From assembly GCF_002906155.1 (NCBI RefSeq), contig NZ_MUJK01000007.1, positions 124,001 through 188,000 of the forward strand: a stretch of 64,000 nt of DNA, written 5' to 3'. This document shows positions 6,957-15,153 of this stretch, piece after piece. The notes under the pieces are model-generated. The model saw nothing but the letters and a program-made list of their open reading frames with translations, was not told the origin of the DNA and did no database searches. The stretch's first letter is position 1; every line of letters starts with the position of its first letter. The translations under genes were made by a program, and so were the position numbers. Origin of the DNA: Pseudomonas laurylsulfativorans. GTDB taxonomy: Bacteria; Pseudomonadota; Gammaproteobacteria; Pseudomonadales; Pseudomonadaceae.

Positions 6957-8705
6957 ATGCCAGCCCAAGCGCACGTTCTTCCCGACATCGACTGCGATGT
7001 ACTGATCGTTGGCTCCGGTGCGGCGGGACTGTCGGCAGCCGTGACCGCCGCGTGGCACGGACTGAAAGTCATAGTGGTGGAAAAGGACCCGGTGTTCGGC
7101 GGTGCCACGGCCTGGTCCGGTGGCTGGGCCTGGGTGCCGTGCAACCCGTTGGCCCGGCGCGCGGGCATCGTCGAAGACGTTGAACGGCCGCGCACTTATT
7201 TGGAACACGAACTGGGCGAGCGCTTTGATCCGGCGATGATCGACGCTTTCCTGGAGGCCGGCCCGCGGATGGTGTCGTTCTTCGAACAGTGCACCTCGCT
7301 GCAATTCGCCGACGGTAACGCCATTGCCGACATTCATGGCGACACTCCCGGGGCAGGCACCGGTGGACGCTCGGTGATTGCCGCCCCTTACGACGCACGA
7401 AAAGTCGGCAAGCTGCTCATGCGTCTGCGCAAAACCATGCGGGAAACTTCGTTCATGGGCATGCCGATCATGGCGGGGGCGGATCTCACGGCATTCCTCA
7501 ACCTGACTCGTTCGCTGTCGGCGGCCTGGCACGTCACGCGGCGTTTCAGCCGTCACTTGTTCGACCTCGCCGTGCATGGCCGGGCGATGCAACTGGTCAA
7601 CGGCGTGGCGTTGGTGGCACGCCTGGCAAAATCCGCCGACGACCTCGGCGTGCTGCTCTGGGAGTCTGCCCCCGTGACCCGCTTGCTGCGTGAGAACGAT
7701 CAAGTGCGAGGTGCCGTGGTCAACACCGCCAAAGGCTCGGTGCGCATCCATGCACGCAAGGCCGTGGTGCTCGCCGCGGGTGGTTTCGCCAATGACATCG
7801 CGCGCCGCAAGGCACTGTTCCCCCGCACACCGACCGGGCATGAGCATCTGGCCTTGCCGCCCCTCGGCGTTTGCGGCGATGGTCTGCGCCTGGGCGAAAG
7901 TGCCGGTGCCAGGGTCAATACCGACATGGCGTCCGCCGTCGCCTGGGCGCCGGTATCCCAAGTGCCGCACAGCGACGGCAGCTCGGGACACTTCCCGCAC
8001 ATCATCGAGCGTGGCAAACCAGGCATCATCGGTGTGCTGAGCAACGGCCAGCGCTTCGTCAATGAAGCCAACGGCTACTACGACTACGTCACGGCCATGG
8101 TCGCCGCCGCCCCGCCGGGTGAAGAAGTAGCATCGTGGCTGATCTGCACCCATGGCTTTCAGCGTCGATATGGCCTGGGCATCTCTCGGCCATTTCCGGT
8201 GCCGCTGTCATCCTTCATCCGCAGCGGCTATCTGAAAACCGGCAATACCCTTGAGGAATTGGCGGCAGCCTGCGGCATCGATCCGGTTGGCTTGCGCACC
8301 ACCCTATCGGACTACAACCACCACGCGCGCAACGGCGAGGATCCGCAGTTCGGTCGTGGTTCCACGCCCTACAACCGCAAGCAGGGTGACGCACTGCAAC
8401 GACCCAACCCCTGCGTCGCGCCAATCGAACAAGGCCCGTTCTATGCCGTGAAAGTCCAGCCGGGCTGCTTCGGCACCTTCGCCGGGCTCAAGGTCAACCA
8501 ACATGCCCAGGTCCTGGATGGCGCGGCGCAACCCATCGCTGGCCTGTACGCGGCGGGCGGCGACATGGCCAGCATCATGGGCGGCCACTACCCCGCTGGC
8601 GGCATCAATCTTGGCCCGGCGCTGACCTTCGGCTACATCGCCGCGCGCCATATCGCAGGCGTTACTGCTTATGAAAAGGAGATCGACCATGCAGCACATC
8701 GTTAA
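6957..8705 (+). CDS. FAD-dependent dehydrogenase of the ketosteroid dehydrogenase/fumarate reductase type
   Basis: Flavoprotein of 582 residues. The FAD-binding dinucleotide motif is VLIVGSGAAGLSAAVTAA (about residues 15-32), followed by VVEKDPVFGGATAWSGGWAW. The C-terminal FAD motif is in GLYAAGGDMASIMGGHYPAGG and GPALTFGYIAARH near residues 530-568, the signature seen in 3-ketosteroid-1-dehydrogenases and related oxidoreductases. It has a CGGAG ribosome site. The start of the aldo/keto reductase gene overlaps its end by 17 bp. The local catabolic genes argue for dehydrogenation of a ring or acid substrate rather than a steroid; no other steroid gene is present. Confidence 0.85.
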   Translation: MPAQAHVLPDIDCDVLIVGSGAAGLSAAVTAAWHGLKVIVVEKDPVFGGATAWSGGWAWVPCNPLARRAGIVEDVERPRTYLEHELGERFDPAMIDAFLEAGPRMVSFFEQCTSLQFADGNAIADIHGDTPGAGTGGRSVIAAPYDARKVGKLLMRLRKTMRETSFMGMPIMAGADLTAFLNLTRSLSAAWHVTRRFSRHLFDLAVHGRAMQLVNGVALVARLAKSADDLGVLLWESAPVTRLLRENDQVRGAVVNTAKGSVRIHARKAVVLAAGGFANDIARRKALFPRTPTGHEHLALPPLGVCGDGLRLGESAGARVNTDMASAVAWAPVSQVPHSDGSSGHFPHIIERGKPGIIGVLSNGQRFVNEANGYYDYVTAMVAAAPPGEEVASWLICTHGFQRRYGLGISRPFPVPLSSFIRSGYLKTGNTLEELAAACGIDPVGLRTTLSDYNHHARNGEDPQFGRGSTPYNRKQGDALQRPNPCVAPIEQGPFYAVKVQPGCFGTFAGLKVNQHAQVLDGAAQPIAGLYAAGGDMASIMGGHYPAGGINLGPALTFGYIAARHIAGVTAYEKEIDHAAHR

Positions 8706-9522
8706 CGCACAGGGTTTGAACATGCCGAAACTCGGCCTCGGTACCTGGCCAATGCTCGGCGAGGAATGTACCCGTGCCGTGGAGCAGGCGCTGGCCCTGG
8801 GTTACCGGCATATCGACACGGCAGCGGCCTACGACAACGAAGACGCTGTCGGACAGGCGCTGGCGAACAGTCCGACACCCCGTGAGCAGATCCATGTCAC
8901 GACCAAAGTCTGGTGGGACCAACTGCACCCCGACGCCATGCGCCATTCCATGGACCGCAGCCTCAAAGCCCTGCGCAGCGAATACGTCGACCTGTTCATG
9001 CTCCATTGGCCAACCACCGATTGGGATTTGCCGCGCACCCTCGACACCCTGGTGTCATTCAAGGAACAAGGCCTGGCGCGCAACATTGGCGTGGCGAATT
9101 TTCCGCTGCCCTTGTTGCGCAAAGTCATTGCGGAACTGGGGACGCCGCTGTCGGCGATCCAGGTCGAGTACCACGTGCTGCTCGGACAAAACGCCCTGCT
9201 CGACTACGCCCGTCAACACGATATGGCGCTGACGGCCTACACGCCGCTGGCACGCAACAAGGTGTCGCAGATTCCAGCCATCCAGCAGATCGCCGCGAAA
9301 CACGGCGTACTGCCGACCCAGGTGGCGCTCAAATGGCTGCTCGATCAACCCAACGTGGCCGCGATCCCAAAGGCCAGCAGCGAGTCCAATCAACTGGCCA
9401 ACCTCGCGGCGCTGGATGTGCGACTGGATGACGAAGACCGTGCCTTGATCGCCAGCCTGTCCAAACGCGAGCGTCAGGTCAGCCCTGACTTTGCGCCGGT
9501 GTGGGATGCATTCGACGAGTAA
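8689..9522 (+). CDS. Aldo/keto reductase, 2,5-diketo-D-gluconate reductase B-like
   Basis: NADPH-dependent TIM-barrel reductase of 277 residues. It has LGTWPMLGEEC, GYRHIDTAAAYDNE (catalytic Asp and Tyr), VTTKVWWDQL (catalytic Lys) and MLHWPTTD (catalytic His). This fits the short DkgB subfamily, as does the ending SPDFAPVWD. The start has AGGAG 7 nt upstream and lies inside the end of the FAD gene, so translation is coupled. It probably reduces a keto-sugar or keto-acid intermediate of the same pathway. Confidence 0.9.
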   Translation: MQHIVNAQGLNMPKLGLGTWPMLGEECTRAVEQALALGYRHIDTAAAYDNEDAVGQALANSPTPREQIHVTTKVWWDQLHPDAMRHSMDRSLKALRSEYVDLFMLHWPTTDWDLPRTLDTLVSFKEQGLARNIGVANFPLPLLRKVIAELGTPLSAIQVEYHVLLGQNALLDYARQHDMALTAYTPLARNKVSQIPAIQQIAAKHGVLPTQVALKWLLDQPNVAAIPKASSESNQLANLAALDVRLDDEDRALIASLSKRERQVSPDFAPVWDAFDE

Positions 9523-9550
9523 TTCGCAAGACCGGCGATCGTCCTCAGGA

Positions 9551-9587
9551 TAAAAACCCATCGCCTGACGGAATTCGATGGGTTATC
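9551..9587 (+). terminator. Hairpin after the aldo/keto reductase gene
   Basis: AACCCATCG (9555-9563) pairs with CGATGGGTT (9576-9584) and the stem can extend to GGAT/ATCC outside. A T-tract is lacking, so termination strength is uncertain. A second GC stem, CGGCAGCCC/GGGCTGCCG, stands at 9617-9639. Confidence 0.5.
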
Positions 9588-9749
9588 CGTGTTCAATACA
9601 AGCCTGAATAGTTTTTCGGCAGCCCTTCCCGGGCTGCCGGGAATCAACCTGTGCGCGAGAAAAAGACGGACGACCGGACTGGCGCCACTCCCACTTGGCA
9701 GCAACACTCATCGCACCGCTCTTTACCCGGAACAGAAGAGGATTCCCAC

Positions 9750-10643
9750 ATGCTATGGAAAAAAGGCCGACGCAGCGACAACGTGGTCGATGCACGTGGT
9801 GATGATGTTGGCGGCGGTGGCGGTGGTATGCGCTTCGGTGGTGGCAAGGGCCTGAGCCTGACGGCGATCCTTTTGATCGTCGGTATCGGCTGGATCACCG
9901 GCCAGGATCCGCTGCAAATCCTCGGACAACTGACCGGGCAAATGGGCCAACAGTCGGCGCCTGCTACCAACCAGAGTCGCCAGGCACCACCGGCCAATGA
10001 TGAGAGCGCGGAGTTCGTGCGTTCGATCCTCGGCGACACCGAGGACACCTGGGGTACGATTTTCCAGCAGGCCGGCCGCCAATACAAAGACCCGACCCTG
10101 GTGCTGTTCAGCAACCGCGTGAATTCGGCCTGCGGTCTGGCCACCTCGGCAACTGGCCCCTTCTATTGCCCGGCCGACCAGAAAGTCTACCTGGACATGG
10201 CGTTCTTCCAAGAGATGTCCCAACGCTTTTCCGCTGCCGGCGACTTCGCCCAGGCCTACGTGATCGCTCACGAAGTCGGACACCATGTGCAGACCCTGCT
10301 CGGGGTTTCCGCGAAAATTCAGGCCGCGCGCCAACAAGGCCGGCAGATGGAAGGCGACGGCGGTTTGCTGGTTCGTCAGGAACTGCAAGCCGATTGCCTG
10401 GCCGGCGTCTGGGCCAACAATGCGCAGAAGCGCCTGAACTGGCTGGAACCGGGCGACATCGAAGAAGCACTGAATGCAGCGAACGCCATCGGCGACGATC
10501 GTTTGCAGCAACAGGGTCAGGGTCGCGTGGTCCCGGACTCATTCACACACGGTACGTCGGCGCAACGGGTGCGCTGGTTCAAAACCGGTTTCGCCCAAGG
10601 CCAGGTAAGCCAGTGCGATACCTTTGCGACGAAAAATCTGTAA
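9750..10643 (+). CDS. YpfJ-family neutral zinc metallopeptidase
   Basis: Membrane-anchored protein of 297 residues starting MLWKKGRRSDN. A basic, glycine-rich N-terminus (VGGGGGGMRFGGGKG) is followed by one transmembrane helix (about residues 37-52) and the metallopeptidase domain with the zinc motif AHEVGHHVQ (HExxH, about residue 174). Family members have no well-defined substrate. The gene ends with TAA immediately followed by the next ATG, so it is co-transcribed with the hydrolase downstream. Confidence 0.9.
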   Translation: MLWKKGRRSDNVVDARGDDVGGGGGGMRFGGGKGLSLTAILLIVGIGWITGQDPLQILGQLTGQMGQQSAPATNQSRQAPPANDESAEFVRSILGDTEDTWGTIFQQAGRQYKDPTLVLFSNRVNSACGLATSATGPFYCPADQKVYLDMAFFQEMSQRFSAAGDFAQAYVIAHEVGHHVQTLLGVSAKIQAARQQGRQMEGDGGLLVRQELQADCLAGVWANNAQKRLNWLEPGDIEEALNAANAIGDDRLQQQGQGRVVPDSFTHGTSAQRVRWFKTGFAQGQVSQCDTFATKNL

Positions 10644-11603
10644 ATGAAGAAGTGGTTGTTGGTTGTTCTGTTTACTTGTGCAACGTCCCAGGCCGCCGAG
10701 CACGGGGTCAAGGAACTCAGTTCCGGGCGCCTGCTGTTGAAATCAGGTGAAATTGCGGTGGGCATCAGCCCCGCCCCGGAAAAAATCGAGCGAGTACTGA
10801 TCCTCATCCATGGGCGCCTGCGCAATGCGCAAACTTATCTGCAAAGCGGCGAACACGCCGCCGAACTGGCCGGACAGAGCGCGACGACACTGGTGATTGC
10901 CCCGCAGTTCCTCAATGAAACCGATGTTGCGGTGCATCCGGTGGCCGACACGGTTTTGCGCTGGCAAGGCAATGAATGGATGGCCGGAGGCGAATCTACA
11001 GCACCGTTTCGGCTGAGTTCCTACGCCGCGCTCGACGAAATCATCGCCCGCCTGGGTGACCGCCAGCAGTTTCCGCAGGTGAAGCAAATCGTCATCGCCG
11101 GGCACTCCGGCGGCGCACAGATGGTTCAGCGCTATGCCGTGCTCGGCCACGCGCAGTCAGGCCTCGATGCGGCTGGCGTACAGGTGCGCTACGTGATCGC
11201 CAACCCGTCCTCCTACGCCTATTTCGATGAGCGTCGTCCCGTGGCGTTCAGCCACGCCGGGTGCCCGGATTTCAATCGCTGGAAGTACGGGTTGACGGAT
11301 TTACCCGCCTACGCTGAAGGGCAAACCGCCACGCAGTTGCAGGAAAGTTACCTCAAGCGTGAAATCGTTTATCTACTGGGGCAGCAGGACATCGACCCAA
11401 ACCATCCGGCGCTGGACAAGAGCTGTGAGGCCAGGGCGCAAGGGCCGTATCGATTGGCCCGCGGGCGTTTTTACTTTGATTACCTGAAACGGCTGCAACC
11501 CCAAGGCTTGAATCAGCAGCTGATTGAAGTGCCCGGGGTCGGGCATAACGGCGACGGGATGTTCACCTCGCCGGAGGGACAGAAGGCTTTGTTTGGGCCG
11601 TAG
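10644..11603 (+). CDS. Exported alpha/beta-hydrolase-like protein
   Basis: Protein of 319 residues with a cleavable signal peptide (MKKWLLVVLFTCATSQAA). An oxyanion-type LILIHGRLRNAQT and a nucleophile elbow IAGHSGGAQMV (G-x-S-x-G, Ser about residue 155) place it in the alpha/beta-hydrolase fold; a C-terminal GVGHNGDGMF may hold the catalytic His. It starts directly after the stop of the metallopeptidase gene. Substrate unknown; a periplasmic esterase is plausible. Confidence 0.8.
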   Translation: MKKWLLVVLFTCATSQAAEHGVKELSSGRLLLKSGEIAVGISPAPEKIERVLILIHGRLRNAQTYLQSGEHAAELAGQSATTLVIAPQFLNETDVAVHPVADTVLRWQGNEWMAGGESTAPFRLSSYAALDEIIARLGDRQQFPQVKQIVIAGHSGGAQMVQRYAVLGHAQSGLDAAGVQVRYVIANPSSYAYFDERRPVAFSHAGCPDFNRWKYGLTDLPAYAEGQTATQLQESYLKREIVYLLGQQDIDPNHPALDKSCEARAQGPYRLARGRFYFDYLKRLQPQGLNQQLIEVPGVGHNGDGMFTSPEGQKALFGP

Positions 11604-11626
11604 GTTTTGCGCTGTCTGATCTGACG

Positions 11627-11654
11627 CCATCGCGGGCAAGCCCGCTCCCACAGG
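11627..11654. repeat. REP sequence, GCGGGCAAGCCCGC type
   Basis: GCCATCGCGGGCAAGCCCGC followed by TCCCACAG. It pairs loosely with the REP 40 bp further on, which has a different core, so this is a mixed doublet. Confidence 0.75.
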
Positions 11655-11694
11655 GTTCTCGGCAGTACACAACGTTTGTGTTCACTGAAAATAA

Positions 11695-11723
11695 CTGTAG
11701 GAGCTGGCTTGCCAGCGATGAGG
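11695..11723. repeat. REP sequence, TGGCTTGCCA type
   Basis: CTGTAGGAGCTGGCTTGCCA followed by GCGATGAG, facing the REP at 11627-11654 across a short spacer containing GTTTGTGTTCACTGAAAATA. It ends 4 bp before the stop codon of the HAD gene. Confidence 0.8.
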
Positions 11724-11726
11724 CCA

Positions 11727-12320
11727 TCAAGCCAACAGCATCTGCCGCAACTCGACACAATCGGCCGCATGCCAATCGGTCAGTTCCGGCCAAGGATTAT
11801 CCGGCAGATTCACCAGCACGGTGCGTGCCCCCGCTGCCCGCCCGCAATCGAGATCGAAACGGTAGTCGCCAACCATCACCATCTCGCTCGCCGGCACCTT
11901 CCACGCCTCAGCCAGTTTCAGCAATCCGCCCGGATGCGGTTTGGGCGGTGCATCATCGCGGCCCAACACATCTTCCAGTGCAAAGCAGTCGGCCAGGCCA
12001 ATGGCCTCCAGCGTGACATGCGCCAGCTCCCGCGCATTACGCGTCAGAATGCCCAGGCGATAACCGCGCCCGGCCAGCTCGCGCACCAGTTCCACCGCGC
12101 CCGGCGCCGGTTTCGACCCGAGGGCCAGGTCCCGCTCGTGCTCCAGCAACCACGCATGTTTGGCAGCGGCTTCATCGGCCGGCAGTGCGGCAAGATGATT
12201 CAGGATGTCGTGTTCGGCAGGGATCGCCAACGCCACGCGAATCGCCGCGAAGTCGTGCACGGCCACCGTCAGGGTGCCGTCCATGTCGAACACCCAGTGG
12301 CGCACTTCGGCCAGGCTCAC
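11727..12320 (-). CDS. HAD-superfamily phosphatase (subfamily IA)
   Basis: Protein of 197 residues. The HAD nucleophile motif is VFDMDGTLT (residues about 9-17), motif II is LGILTRNARE, and motif III/IV is KPHPGGLLKL with VMVGDYRFDLDCGRAAG. It resembles small phosphoglycolate-phosphatase-like enzymes. A GTG start at 12320 overlaps the tesB stop in the sequence GTGA, a standard translational coupling; longer starts inside tesB are unlikely. Substrate not assigned. Confidence 0.9.
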   Translation of the reverse strand: MSLAEVRHWVFDMDGTLTVAVHDFAAIRVALAIPAEHDILNHLAALPADEAAAKHAWLLEHERDLALGSKPAPGAVELVRELAGRGYRLGILTRNARELAHVTLEAIGLADCFALEDVLGRDDAPPKPHPGGLLKLAEAWKVPASEMVMVGDYRFDLDCGRAAGARTVLVNLPDNPWPELTDWHAADCVELRQMLLA

Positions 12321-13186
12321 GCCCAATCCTTGCGGTGACGGATCAAGCCTTCCTGGGTGACCGAGGCCACCAGTTGCCCGCCACGATTGAACACACTGCC
12401 CCGGGAGAATCCGCGGGAATTGCCGGCCCACGGGCTGTCCATCGCGTAGAGCAACCAGTCATCGGCACGCAGATCCTGATGGAACCACAGTGCGTGATCG
12501 AGGCTGGCCACCTGCATGTCCTTGTTCCACACCGTTTTGCCATGGGGCTGCATCGACGTGACCAGCAGGCCGAAATCCGAGGCATAGGCCAACAGATACT
12601 TGTGCAGTGCCGGCGAGTCAGCCAGGGCACCGTCGGCGCGGAACCAGACGTACTTGACCGGGTCGGACGGCAGCGGGTTGTAGGGATCTTTCTCGGTGAT
12701 CGGACGGAATTCGATCGGTTTCGGGCACAGCAGCTTTTCGCGCATTTTCTCGGGAATCAGGTGCGCGCGTTGCTGGGTGATTTCCAGCTCCGAGGGCAGA
12801 TTTTCCGGGCCGACCACGACCGGCATTTCGCTCTGATGCTGGAAGCCTTCCTCGTCGTACTGGAACGAGGCGCTGCACGTGAAGATCGGGTGACCCTTCT
12901 GGATCGCGGTGACCCGGCGCGTGCTGAAACTGCCCCCGTCACGTACCCGGTCAACCTGATACACCACCGGCAACCCGGCATCGCCCGGACGCAGGAAGTA
13001 GCCGTGCATCGAATGCACATGACGCGCCTCTTCAACCGTCTGACTGGCCGCCGACAGCGACTGACCGAGCACCTGGCCACCGAACAGCTGACGAAAGCCC
13101 AAGTCCTGGCTGCGGCCACGGAACAGGTTTTCTTCGATCGGTTCCAGGGTCAGCAGGTCGACCAGATCATCCAACACTTGGCTCAT
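12317..13186 (-). CDS. tesB: Acyl-CoA thioesterase II
   Basis: Cytoplasmic double-hotdog thioesterase of 289 residues, the usual TesB length. It hydrolyses medium- and long-chain acyl-CoA. Recognised by LTLEPIEENLFRGRSQDLGFRQLFGGQVLGQ at the start (read as family signature), HSMHGYFLRPGD in the first hotdog and ASLDHALWFHQDLRADDWLLY with the catalytic Asp region in the second. It is followed by the HAD phosphatase with a 4-bp overlap. Confidence 0.95.
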   Translation of the reverse strand: MSQVLDDLVDLLTLEPIEENLFRGRSQDLGFRQLFGGQVLGQSLSAASQTVEEARHVHSMHGYFLRPGDAGLPVVYQVDRVRDGGSFSTRRVTAIQKGHPIFTCSASFQYDEEGFQHQSEMPVVVGPENLPSELEITQQRAHLIPEKMREKLLCPKPIEFRPITEKDPYNPLPSDPVKYVWFRADGALADSPALHKYLLAYASDFGLLVTSMQPHGKTVWNKDMQVASLDHALWFHQDLRADDWLLYAMDSPWAGNSRGFSRGSVFNRGGQLVASVTQEGLIRHRKDWA

Positions 13187-13291
13187 TCAGACTCTCCTCA
13201 CACAACACATTGCCGTGCAGCCTTGGCTGCGACGGTCGATTCAGTTTCCCGCCAGGGCCATCATGGGGCCATTGTAAACGTCCGTGCCAGC

Positions 13292-13861
13292 TTATCCATG
13301 CAAGGTTTGCAGCCATTGTTCGCGGCTGATGCGATACAGAACATGCCGACGCAACGGATGTTTGGCTTCGAGTCGCGGGTGATCGAAGTCATCCGCCGGA
13401 TCATGGTGCATGCCGATGGCCTGCATGACTTTCTCTGACGGCAGGTTGGTTTGCGCCGTGAAGGCCACGACCTCTTTCAGCGGCAAGCGGTCGAACCCGC
13501 AGCGCAGAGCGGTCCATGCCGCTTCACTGGCATAACCGAGGCCCCAATGCTCGCGGGCCAGGCGCCAGCCGATTTCCGTGGCGGGGGTGAAAGGCGCATC
13601 GAACCCGACCACGCCGAGCCCGGTAAAGCCGATGAACTGGCCAGTGTCTTTTCGCTGCAAGGCCCAGAGACCATAACCATGCTCGGCGAAATGACCACGG
13701 ATTCGGCCGATCAATGATGCGCTTTCCAGCCGGCTCAACGGTGCCGGGAAGTAGCGCATCACCTGCGGATCGGCACACATCGCGGCAAAGTCCGACAAGT
13801 CCTCATCGCGCCATTGCCGCAACAGCAGTCGTGCACTTTCAAGCTCCAGTATTGGCTCCAT
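13292..13861 (-). CDS. GNAT N-acetyltransferase (RimJ/RimL type)
   Basis: Protein of 189 residues starting MEPILELESARLLLRQW, the typical opening of the RimJ/RimL-like GNAT group. The acetyl-CoA-binding region reads GWRLAREHWGLGYASEAAWTAL (about residues 92-113). The group acetylates N-terminal or side-chain amines or antibiotics. It is divergent from a class II deacetylase-like gene 79 bp away, so one bidirectional promoter region may serve an acetylation/deacetylation pair. Target unknown. Confidence 0.88.
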   Translation of the reverse strand: MEPILELESARLLLRQWRDEDLSDFAAMCADPQVMRYFPAPLSRLESASLIGRIRGHFAEHGYGLWALQRKDTGQFIGFTGLGVVGFDAPFTPATEIGWRLAREHWGLGYASEAAWTALRCGFDRLPLKEVVAFTAQTNLPSEKVMQAIGMHHDPADDFDHPRLEAKHPLRRHVLYRISREQWLQTLHG

Positions 13862-13940
13862 CGTGCCCCGCCCCTCCATTTCAATGTCGCCAGTCTACAA
13901 CGCTGGTAGGATCCGTCTCTCATTCCCGTCTGAAATCATC

Positions 13941-14861
13941 ATGCCGCTGCCGCTGATTTATCACGAAGACTACAGTCCCGAGTTTCCGGCGGATCACCGC
14001 TTCCCGATGGACAAGTTCCGCTTGTTGCGTGACCACCTGGTGGACAGCGGCCTGACCCGCGACGCCGACTTGCTGCGTCCGCAGCTGTGCCCCGCGGACA
14101 TTCTCGCCCTCGCCCATGACCCTTCGTATATCGAACGCTACATGAGTGGCGAATTGTCCCGCGAAGACCAGCGCCGCCTCGGCCTGCCTTGGAGCGAAGC
14201 CCTGGCCCGGCGTACGGTGCGGGCGGTCGGCGGCTCGTTGCTGGCGGCCGAACAGGCGCTGGAGCATGGTCTGGCCTGTCACTTGGCTGGCGGTACCCAT
14301 CATGCGCACTACGACTACCCGGCCGGGTTCTGTATCTTCAATGACCTGGCGGTGATCAGCCATTACCTGCTGGAAAGCGGCCGGGTGAACCGGGTGCTGA
14401 TCTTCGATTGCGACGTGCATCAGGGCGACGGGACTGCACGAATTCTGCACAACACCCCGGAAGCAGTGACCGTTTCCCTGCACTGCGAAAAGAATTTTCC
14501 CGCACGCAAGGCCGAAAGCGACTGGGACATCCCGCTGCCAAACGGCATGGGCGATGCCGATTACCTGAAGGTGGTGGACGATGCGCTCAACTACCTGCTG
14601 CCGCTCTACCAACCGGACCTGGTGTTGTATGACGCCGGGGTCGATGTGCATAAGGACGACGCCCTGGGTTATCTGAAGCTGACAGACGAAGGCGTCGCCG
14701 CCCGCGATGAAAGCGTGATGCGCCATTGCCTGGGCCGCGACATTCCGGTGGTCGGGGTGATCGGCGGCGGCTACAGCAAGGACCGCCAGGCCCTGGCCCG
14801 CCGTCACGGCATCCTCCATCACAGCGCGCAGCGCGTCTGGCAGTCATCAGGTTGTCACTGA
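13941..14861 (+). CDS. Histone-deacetylase-family amidohydrolase
   Basis: Zinc-dependent deacetylase-like protein of 306 residues starting MPLPLIYHEDYSPEF. The HDAC hallmarks are present: GGTHHAHYDYPAGFC (paired catalytic His), IFDCDVHQGDGTA (zinc Asp and His), YDAGVDVHKDDALG (second zinc Asp) and VIGGGYSKD (Tyr). Bacterial members deacetylate proteins, polyamines or acetoin-related substrates. The neighbour on the other strand is an acetyltransferase. The GTTATCCACAG-like repeats just downstream (14866-14910) are not a gene. Confidence 0.92.
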   Translation: MPLPLIYHEDYSPEFPADHRFPMDKFRLLRDHLVDSGLTRDADLLRPQLCPADILALAHDPSYIERYMSGELSREDQRRLGLPWSEALARRTVRAVGGSLLAAEQALEHGLACHLAGGTHHAHYDYPAGFCIFNDLAVISHYLLESGRVNRVLIFDCDVHQGDGTARILHNTPEAVTVSLHCEKNFPARKAESDWDIPLPNGMGDADYLKVVDDALNYLLPLYQPDLVLYDAGVDVHKDDALGYLKLTDEGVAARDESVMRHCLGRDIPVVGVIGGGYSKDRQALARRHGILHHSAQRVWQSSGCH

Positions 14862-14998
14862 GCTGTGGATGCTTTACCCACAATGCCTGTGGAGCTGCCT
14901 GTGGATAACCTGAGTGAAAGGGACTACAGGCCACGCCGCATATAGGCTACAGAGTGGTGGTTGTTTTTTAACCAACCGTCGAATTCACCAACGATCCC

Positions 14999-15098
14999 TG
15001 TAGGAGCGAGCCCGCTCGCGAAAAACGCAACGTCGCCGCTGGGCACCTGGTTTCCCGCGTAATCGTTCAAGACCATCGCGAGCAGGCTCGCTCCTACA
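14999..15098. repeat. REPIN, GAGC type
   Basis: TGTAGGAGCGAGCCCGCTCG on the left and CGAGCAGGCTCGCTCCTACA on the right, separated by a spacer of about 60 bp. It lies in the promoter-proximal part of the flavoprotein gene. Confidence 0.9.
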
Positions 15099-15153
15099 GG
15101 GGTCTGGGCTGGTAGAATGCCCGGCTTCATTCGCCAAAACCGCAGCGCTTCCC

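Noticed and set aside
6957..8705. Steroid degradation role for the FAD dehydrogenase
   Set aside because: The signature is shared by several dehydrogenases and no other steroid catabolic gene is in the window.
9617..9639. Hairpin CGGCAGCCC/GGGCTGCCG as a terminator
   Set aside because: No T-tract follows on either strand in the right place; it could be structural only.
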